A DNA stretch of 64,000 nt, from positions 479,152 to 543,151 of the forward strand of contig NZ_KE384567.1 of the NCBI RefSeq assembly GCF_000426765.1. The letters run 5' to 3'. Below, piece by piece: positions 58,919 to 64,000 of the stretch; positions within the stretch are counted from its first letter, which is position 1, and every line of letters starts with the position of its first letter. The notes below the pieces were generated by a model, which worked only from the letters and a program-made list of their open reading frames with translations, was not told the origin of the DNA and made no database searches. Position numbers and translations under genes: made by a program. The DNA is from Vibrio litoralis DSM 17657 (GTDB taxonomy: Bacteria; Pseudomonadota; Gammaproteobacteria; Enterobacterales; Vibrionaceae).

Positions 58919-59346
58919 CCAAACATCTCCCAATCTGTATTAAATACAAAAGAGTAACCCAATCCTTAGATCTTGCGACCTTTGTACTCTTAACGTGCAT
59001 TTTCATTTTTTTTAAAATCGATTTAGCTAACATCGACATTAATATGCTTATTATCATGCACATGTTTATAAAAATTCTTTTAAATGATAAAGAAACCGCT
59101 ACATAGAGACAAGGTAAAGCTACCTTTTAGTAACATCTGTGACCCATATTTGTTTAGGACTTCACAAAAGCGCCCAAAAACCCTAAATACAAGAGGATGA
59201 AGAATAAGCAGAAAGCTTAAAAGCTCCGAAACCTGTCGGATATTGCAAGATAATCAAACCCAAATGACACATTATGTAACATTTAGATTTTAAGGTGAAT
59301 TTAGAAAAACAGGAGGGATTAGAAAGAAGATGTTTTCTATAGATAC

Positions 59347-59374
59347 AAAAAAGCTCAGCCGAAGCTGAGCTTTT
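59347..59374 (-). terminator. Terminator of rplM-rpsI
   Basis: GCTCAGC/GCTGAGC stem with a 4-base loop and A/T runs on both sides. Two short hairpins (ACCAG/CTGGT and ACAGAG/CTCTGT) lie between it and the rpsI stop. Beyond it, 58919-59346 shows only AT-rich DNA that should hold the petABC promoter; nothing else recognised. Confidence 0.92.
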
Positions 59375-59439
59375 GTAACCACACACCAGAAAACTGGTGA
59401 CGTTGATTTTGCAATACAGAGAAAACTCTGTAGAGAAAA

Positions 59440-59832
59440 TTAACGCTTAGAGAATTGTGGTTTACGACGTGCTTTACGTAGACCAACTTTCTTACGTTCA
59501 ACGCAACGAGCGTCACGCGTAACATAGCCAGCTGCGCGTAGAGCAGGACGTAGAGTTTCATCGTATTCCATAAGAGCGCGTGTGATACCGTGACGGATCG
59601 CACCAGCTTGACCAGAAATACCACCACCTTTAACAGTGATGTATAGGTCAAGTTTCTCTACCATTTCAACAAGTTCAAGAGGTTGTTTAACAACCATACG
59701 TGAAGTTGGACGACCGAAGTAGGTGTCTAGGTCACGTTTGTTGATTACGATGTTGCCGCTGCCTGGTTTGATGAAAACACGAGCAGCTGAGCTTTTGCGA
59801 CGGCCAGTGCCGTAGTATTGATTCTCTGCCAT
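59440..59832 (-). CDS. rpsI: 30S ribosomal protein S9
   Basis: 130 residues, the standard S9 length: [36 protein letters not shown] at the N-terminus, the [15 protein letters not shown] core, and the basic tail [19 protein letters not shown] whose last Arg reaches the P-site tRNA. It follows rplM by 15 bases, so they share one transcript. Confidence 0.98.
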   Translation of the reverse strand: MAENQYYGTGRRKSSAARVFIKPGSGNIVINKRDLDTYFGRPTSRMVVKQPLELVEMVEKLDLYITVKGGGISGQAGAIRHGITRALMEYDETLRPALRAAGYVTRDARCVERKKVGLRKARRKPQFSKR

Positions 59833-59847
59833 TTCGATAATCCTCGA

Positions 59848-60276
59848 TTAGATGTCTAGTACTTGTGGTTGTTGAGCAACATGGTTGTGCTCAGCGCCAG
59901 CGTAAACTTTTAGCTTACGGTACATAGCACGGCCAAGAGGACCACGTGGTAGCATACCTTTAACAGCTAGTTCAATAACCATTTCTGGCTTCTTATCAAT
60001 CAGTTTTTCGAAAGTGATTGATTTTAGGCCACCAGGGAACTCAGAGTGACGGTAATAGACTTTACCTTTCGCTTTGTTACCTGTAACAGCTACTTTCTCA
60101 GCGTTTACTACGATGATGTAATCACCAGTGTCAACGTGAGGAGTGTACTCAGCTTTATGTTTGCCACGTAGGCGAGATGCAATTTCACTTGCTAGACGGC
60201 CAAGAGTTTTACCTTCAGCGTCTACAACATACCAGTCGCGTTTTACAGTTTCTGGTTTAGCAACGAAAGTTTTCAT
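59848..60276 (-). CDS. rplM: 50S ribosomal protein L13
   Basis: 142 residues, the standard L13 length, beginning [40 protein letters not shown] and holding [23 protein letters not shown]. First gene of rplM-rpsI. In E. coli, L13 represses its own operon by binding the mRNA leader, and a similar long leader exists here. Confidence 0.98.
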   Translation of the reverse strand: MKTFVAKPETVKRDWYVVDAEGKTLGRLASEIASRLRGKHKAEYTPHVDTGDYIIVVNAEKVAVTGNKAKGKVYYRHSEFPGGLKSITFEKLIDKKPEMVIELAVKGMLPRGPLGRAMYRKLKVYAGAEHNHVAQQPQVLDI

Positions 60277-60460
60277 GCTAATAATACCCGTTTAATTTAA
60301 ATTCATAGTTTAAGGAACAAGCAACCGCTTATTACCCTTAGGATAAGAAGCTCAAAAAGCTTATTCCCACTGTCTAAGAGTCCCATTCATCACCCCTTCG
60401 AGTCGTTGGTACTCTCGGCTTCGTCCATAGAACTTAGCCTGCAGTAACGGTGGGTCGCAG
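60277..60460 (-). promoter_or_regulatory. Probable leader of rplM-rpsI (L13 autoregulation)
   Basis: About 180 non-coding bases lie between a good -10 and the rplM start. Short self-complementary stretches are present (for example ATAAG...CTTAT). The assignment as the L13 target rests on the E. coli precedent; I cannot align the binding site itself. Confidence 0.4.
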
Positions 60461-60461
60461 G

Positions 60462-60467
60462 ATTATA
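60462..60467 (-). promoter_or_regulatory. -10 element of the rplM promoter
   Basis: A perfect TATAAT on the minus strand, followed by a GC-rich CCTGCGACC discriminator as in growth-rate-controlled promoters. The -35 side is poor. The rest of the gap up to zapE at 60596 is AT-rich and otherwise empty. Confidence 0.55.
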
Positions 60468-60595
60468 GAGAAGAGTGAGGGAAAAATCATCTATTTTTAC
60501 CAAAAAACTGAGATTAATTATAAAAACCGATGAATCACTAGTTAATTCTATATTTTAGTATAGAAATCTAGCCAGCACTGACTCACAACACCATA

Positions 60596-61699
60596 TTAAG
60601 CCAAGTGTTCATTGGCTAAATAATCAAGACTCTGCATCTCGATTAAACGTGATTGGCAACGCTGGAATTCAAATTCAAGCTGCCCTTCACTATATAAAGA
60701 CTCTAGTGCCACTTCCGCTGAAATAATTAACGTCACATTACGCTCATAAAACTCATCAACCAAAGCAATAAATCGACGTGCAGCGTCTTCTCTATTGCGC
60801 CCCATTTTCTTGACTTCAGAAAGCAACACCGTGTGGTACAAGCGTGATATTTCAATATAATCAGACTGGCTACGCGAGCTTTCACAAAGCTGAGAAAAGC
60901 TGGCATACAACACGCCATCGCATACGCCTTTAACCTCAATATTGCGATTATTAATCTCGACAGATTTAGTGTCTCGACATTCATCGCGGCTGAGTTGCAA
61001 GTAATAATGCTCTAAATTGGCCTGCGCTTTTTCGTCTAATGGAAAGTGGTAAATCTCGGCCTGCTCAAGGGTTCGCATTCGATAATCAATACCGCTATCA
61101 ATATTCACTTCTATACATTGCTGTTCAATCAGCTTAATGGCCGGTAGAAAACGAGCGCGTTGTAAGCCGTTACGATACAGATCTTTAGGCGGAATATTTG
61201 ATGTCGCCACCAGCACAATGCCTCGCTCAAATAACGCTTCAAACAAGGTCCCCAAAATCATCGCATCGGTAATATCGGAAACAAAAAATTCATCGAAACA
61301 AATAATATCCGCTTGTTGCTTAAACCTATCAGCGACTACTTGCAACGGATCGCTGACATCTTTTAAGCTAGAAAGCTCAGAATGCACCTTCTGCATAAAG
61401 CGATGAAAGTGCATGCGGCTCTTTTTTTCATAAGGCAGCGCATCAAAAAATAAATCCATCAGATAAGTTTTACCACGACCTACCCCGCCCCAAAAATATA
61501 GCCCTTTAGGAATGGTGACTTGAGCCTTCCGACCTAGCAATTTTGAAAATAAACTCGGTTTTTCTGGTCGAGTTGATACATACTCAAGAAATTGGTGATA
61601 AAGTTGATCCAGTTTCTCAACGGCATATTGTTGCGCTGGGTCATATTGAAACCCAGAATGTTCAATGTCGTGCTGATACTTTTGCTTAGGCGTCATCAT
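60596..61699 (-). CDS. zapE: ZapE, AFG1-like cell division ATPase
   Basis: 367 residues. Walker A GGVGRGKT at 71-78, Walker B IICFDEFFV near 133-141, VATSNIPPKDLYRNGLQRARFLP (sensor 1/Arg finger region) and the C-terminal ARRFIALVDEFYERNVTLIISAE are all typical of ZapE/AFG1. Role: Z-ring associated ATPase in constriction. It lies upstream of rplM-rpsI on the same strand, as in E. coli, and is divergent from zapG. Confidence 0.95.
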   Translation of the reverse strand: MMTPKQKYQHDIEHSGFQYDPAQQYAVEKLDQLYHQFLEYVSTRPEKPSLFSKLLGRKAQVTIPKGLYFWGGVGRGKTYLMDLFFDALPYEKKSRMHFHRFMQKVHSELSSLKDVSDPLQVVADRFKQQADIICFDEFFVSDITDAMILGTLFEALFERGIVLVATSNIPPKDLYRNGLQRARFLPAIKLIEQQCIEVNIDSGIDYRMRTLEQAEIYHFPLDEKAQANLEHYYLQLSRDECRDTKSVEINNRNIEVKGVCDGVLYASFSQLCESSRSQSDYIEISRLYHTVLLSEVKKMGRNREDAARRFIALVDEFYERNVTLIISAEVALESLYSEGQLEFEFQRCQSRLIEMQSLDYLANEHLA

Positions 61700-61878
61700 T
61701 CAATGTCATCCATGAATACGAAATAAAGTGGAATATTGAGAAAAAACGGCCCATCTACGTTAGACGTTTTTAAGGGCAGTTTTTGCTTTATAGAGCAAGA
61801 TTCTCATAGTACCATGTATTGCAAACATGTATAACACGTCGTAATAAACATGTTAAAAATCAATAGTAAGGAGCTTGT

Positions 61879-62319
61879 ATGCCTTTTCTTTATGCTGCAG
61901 TAGGTTTGGTTATTGGTATCATTATCGGCATTATCGTTGCCCGTTTAATGACACCTGAGTACAAGAAACACAAACAACTACAAAAAGAACTCGATACTGC
62001 TAAATTTGAACTAGAGCAGCATCGCCAAGATCTTTCTGATCATTTTTCAAATGCCGCTGAAATGCTTGATACTCTTGGTAAGAATTACACTAAGCTTTAC
62101 CAACACATGGCGCAGACTTCTACCGATCTATTGCCAAATATTCCTAAGCAAGATAATCCATTTATCACTCAAACCACTGAAGCGCCATCGGAAGAACGTA
62201 GTAAGCCTGAAGAGACGCCGGAGATTCAACCTAAAGACTACGCCAAGGGCTCAACGGGTTTATTAAAAGAACAACCAAAAACTTATGTTGATTCTCCAGA
62301 GCTGAATAAAGCGTCATAA
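61879..62319 (+). CDS. zapG: ZapG (YhcB), division/elongation-linked membrane protein
   Basis: 146 residues. One N-terminal membrane helix with GxxxG-like glycine pattern (FLYAAVGLVIGIIIGIIVARLM), then a helical region (about 28-75, KKHKQLQKELDTAKFELEQHRQDLSDHFSNAAEMLDTLGKNYTKLYQHMA) typical of the family. The C-terminal tail is Pro/Glu/Thr-rich and poorly conserved. A ribosome site AAGGAG precedes the ATG. Role by family: coordinates cell envelope growth and division. Confidence 0.93.
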   Translation: MPFLYAAVGLVIGIIIGIIVARLMTPEYKKHKQLQKELDTAKFELEQHRQDLSDHFSNAAEMLDTLGKNYTKLYQHMAQTSTDLLPNIPKQDNPFITQTTEAPSEERSKPEETPEIQPKDYAKGSTGLLKEQPKTYVDSPELNKAS

Positions 62320-62346
62320 ATTTCTTTCATTAAACGGTTCAATTTG

Positions 62347-62374
62347 GGAACTTTGTAAAGGTTTTTAGTTCTAT
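62347..62374 (+). promoter_or_regulatory. Sigma-E type promoter of degQ
   Basis: A perfect -35 GGAACTT at 62347-62353, a 15-base spacer, then TTCTAT (4 of 6 to the GTCTAA -10), about 60 bases before the degQ start. A consensus sigma-70 TATAAT also occurs at 62391-62396. Confidence 0.65.
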
Positions 62375-62394
62375 ACCCAAGTCACTTGGGTATA
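62372..62394. promoter_or_regulatory. Perfect 11-bp-arm palindrome in the degQ promoter region
   Basis: TATACCCAAGT-C-ACTTGGGTATA, 23 bases, fully symmetric. It overlaps the -10 candidates on both sides. It may be an operator, or a terminator-like hairpin after zapG (no T-run follows). Confidence 0.5.
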
Positions 62395-62434
62395 ATCCTT
62401 TAATATTGATTTTGTTCAATCAAGGAGTATTAGA

Positions 62435-63808
62435 ATGAAAAAACCTTTACTTGTTTTGAGCGCTATCTCATTAAGCCTCAGTGCTATCCTTACCCCGGCT
62501 TCAGCTTCAGCCAGCCTTCCTAATTCAGTCGATGGCCAACAAATGCCAAGCCTAGCGCCTATGCTAGAGCAGGTAACGCCTGCTGTTGTCTCGGTGTTGG
62601 TTGAAGGTAAGAAAAATGCCAACAGTCAATCTATCCCTGAGCAATTTCGCTTTTTCTTCGGCCCTGACTTTCCTTCACAATCTCTACCTGAGAGACAATT
62701 TAGAGGATTAGGCTCAGGGGTTATTATTGACGCTAAAAATGGCTACATCGTCACTAACTACCATGTCATCAATGATGCCGATAAAATTCTCGTGGCACTG
62801 TCAGATGGACGAGAAGTTAAAGCGACGCTGATTGGTGGCGATAAGTTATCCGATATTGCGATCATCAAGCTCGACAAGAAAGTGTCCAACTTAGTACAAA
62901 TAAAAATCTCCGACTCCGATCAATTGCGTGTCGGTGATTTTGCCGTGGCGATAGGTAACCCATTTGGACTAGGTCAAACCGTTACCTCTGGTATTATTTC
63001 AGCGCTAGGACGTAGTGGGCTCAACATTGAGAACTTTGAGAACTTTATTCAAACCGATGCGGCTATCAATACCGGTAACTCAGGTGGCGCACTGGTGAAT
63101 CTCAACGGTGAGCTCGTCGGGATCAATACCGCTATTCTAGGGCCGAGTGGAGGGAACGTAGGGGTTGGATTTGCTATCCCCTCTAACATGGTAAAAAACC
63201 TAACCGAACAAATTATTGAATTCGGTGGCGTTAAACGCGGCATTTTAGGAATTCAAGGTGGAGAAATCACCCCCGATCTTGCCGAAGCCATGGGCTATAA
63301 CAGCAGTAAAGGAGCATTTGTCAGCCAAGTACTGCCAGACAGTGCCGCTGAAAAATCCGGACTACAAGCTGGCGATGTGATCACTTCAATAAATGATAAA
63401 AACATTGATACTTTCGGAGAGCTAAGAGCGAAAATCGCCACTATAGGAGCTGGCAAAACTGTCAAGCTGGGCTTAATTCGTGATGGTAAAGCGTTATCTA
63501 AAACCGTGACCCTTGACGAAGCTGAACAAATTCAAGCCAGTGCAAGTGATATTCACCCGGGATTAGAAGGGGCGAAATTCAGCAATACCGACAGTAGCGA
63601 TGCTATTTCGGGAATTAAAATTACCAATATTGCCAAAGGCTCATCTGCGGAAGCCTATCAACTACAACAAGGTGACATTATTATTGGTGTCAATCGAACT
63701 CGCGTGAAAAACCTAGCGCAAATGAAAAAAGTGCTCGAGCAAAAAACCAATATTCTGGCTTTAAATATCCAACGAGGTGATCGAACCATTTATCTTGTGG
63801 TGAAATAG
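62435..63808 (+). CDS. degQ: DegQ/DegP-type periplasmic serine protease
   Basis: 457 residues. Signal peptide with cleavage near SASA/SLP (about residue 27). The trypsin-like domain has the catalytic triad His110 (TNYHV), Asp140 (KLSDIAI) and Ser216 (GNSGG). Two PDZ domains follow (about 275-365 and 385-455). The short LA loop (PEQFRFFFGPDFPSQSLPERQF) and the position next to degS favour DegQ over DegP. Role: periplasmic quality-control protease and chaperone. The start follows an AAGGAG ribosome site. Confidence 0.95.
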   Translation: MKKPLLVLSAISLSLSAILTPASASASLPNSVDGQQMPSLAPMLEQVTPAVVSVLVEGKKNANSQSIPEQFRFFFGPDFPSQSLPERQFRGLGSGVIIDAKNGYIVTNYHVINDADKILVALSDGREVKATLIGGDKLSDIAIIKLDKKVSNLVQIKISDSDQLRVGDFAVAIGNPFGLGQTVTSGIISALGRSGLNIENFENFIQTDAAINTGNSGGALVNLNGELVGINTAILGPSGGNVGVGFAIPSNMVKNLTEQIIEFGGVKRGILGIQGGEITPDLAEAMGYNSSKGAFVSQVLPDSAAEKSGLQAGDVITSINDKNIDTFGELRAKIATIGAGKTVKLGLIRDGKALSKTVTLDEAEQIQASASDIHPGLEGAKFSNTDSSDAISGIKITNIAKGSSAEAYQLQQGDIIIGVNRTRVKNLAQMKKVLEQKTNILALNIQRGDRTIYLVVK

Positions 63809-63838
63809 AATCCTTTCAAACAGCATAAAGTCTAACTG

Positions 63839-63870
63839 AAAGAGAAGTTTCCCTGTAAACTTCTCTTTTC
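63839..63870 (+). terminator. Terminator between degQ and degS
   Basis: AGAGAAGTTT/AAACTTCTCT perfect 10-pair stem, 6-base loop, then TTTCTTTG. Confidence 0.85.
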
Positions 63871-63939
63871 TTTGTTTTCCATCCAGTGCTATTCTTTGCC
63901 AAATCATCTCTTTTCTAATTCTGCCTATTTGAGGAAAAA

Positions 63940-64000
63940 ATGCTTAAATTTTTGCTTCGACCTATTCTTATCGGGCTAGCAACAGCAGCGGTCATTCTTA
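63940..64000 (+). CDS. degS: DegS site-1 protease, 3'-truncated by window edge
   Basis: Only 20 codons are visible: MLKFLLRPILIGLATAAVIL, a short basic start and a hydrophobic anchor, as in DegS. GAGG lies 6 bases upstream of the ATG. The call rests on the usual degQ-degS pairing. DegS is the membrane-anchored protease that senses misfolded porins and cleaves RseA to release sigma-E. Confidence 0.8.
   Translation, partial: MLKFLLRPILIGLATAAVIL

Noticed and set aside
59330..59368. Tiny frame MFSIDTKK... after an AGGAGG
   Set aside because: Only 12 codons, the spacing to the AGGAGG is too long, and it enters the rpsI terminator.

Overview
The window reads as the core chromosome of a Vibrio species (Vibrionaceae). 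Three things point there: a complete MSHA type IV pilus locus inserted between csrD and mreB; the gene order ssb - qstR - galU - uvrA - pglL - aminotransferase - lysC - metH - Na+/H+ antiporter, which I recall from Vibrio cholerae chromosome 1; and the zapE-rplM-rpsI-petABC-sspAB block facing zapG-degQ-degS. No phage, integrase, transposase gene, CRISPR array, tRNA or rRNA gene was seen. The mobile or repetitive signal is confined to small intergenic elements.

Layout. 1-460: 3' end of darP. 795-11794 (minus strand): mreB-mreC-mreD-maf-rng-yhdP-nitrilase-tldD, covering rod shape, RNA processing and envelope lipid traffic. 12393-37069 (minus strand): the MSHA locus, transcribed csrD/mshH-I-J-K-L-M-N-E-G, then F-B-A-A, then C-D-O-P-Q-Q. 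It is unusual in having two tandem major pilin genes and two tandem, very large mshQ genes. 37209-42708: ssb, the LuxR-type regulator qstR, galU and uvrA. 43061-54690: pglL, an aminotransferase, riboswitch-controlled lysC, metH, a CPA1 antiporter and metA, with MetJ boxes in front of metH and metA. 55040-60276 (minus strand): rplM-rpsI, petABC and sspAB. 60596-64000: zapE (minus), then zapG, degQ and the first codons of degS (plus).

How the genes work together. The msh genes supply pilins and minor pilins (A, A, B, C, D, O, P), an adhesin-like pair (Q, Q), the assembly ATPase with an N-terminal c-di-GMP-binding domain (E), the platform (G), the alignment complex (I, J, K), the secretin (L) and accessory proteins (M, N). 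No prepilin peptidase or retraction ATPase lies here, so those must be shared from elsewhere. lysC, metH and metA are linked through aspartate-derived amino acids, each with its own control element (lysine riboswitch or MetJ boxes). zapG-degQ-degS is the envelope-protease corner, and degQ has a sigma-E-like promoter.

The most distinctive non-coding signal is a set of dispersed repeats at operon ends. These include CTCG-rich motifs paired with CTAGG/TTCCTAG motifs, a ~115-bp palindromic element present twice in opposite orientation around the mshC-mshQ block, a ~108-bp direct repeat that flanks the mshF-B-A-A pilin cassette, a 109-bp tandem duplication beside mshQ, a 7-bp tandem array abutting the uvrA stop codon, and a 162-bp MITE-like element with 19-bp terminal inverted repeats. 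I saw no wholly new protein system. The best leads are the duplicated adhesin and pilin genes and the repeats that frame them.
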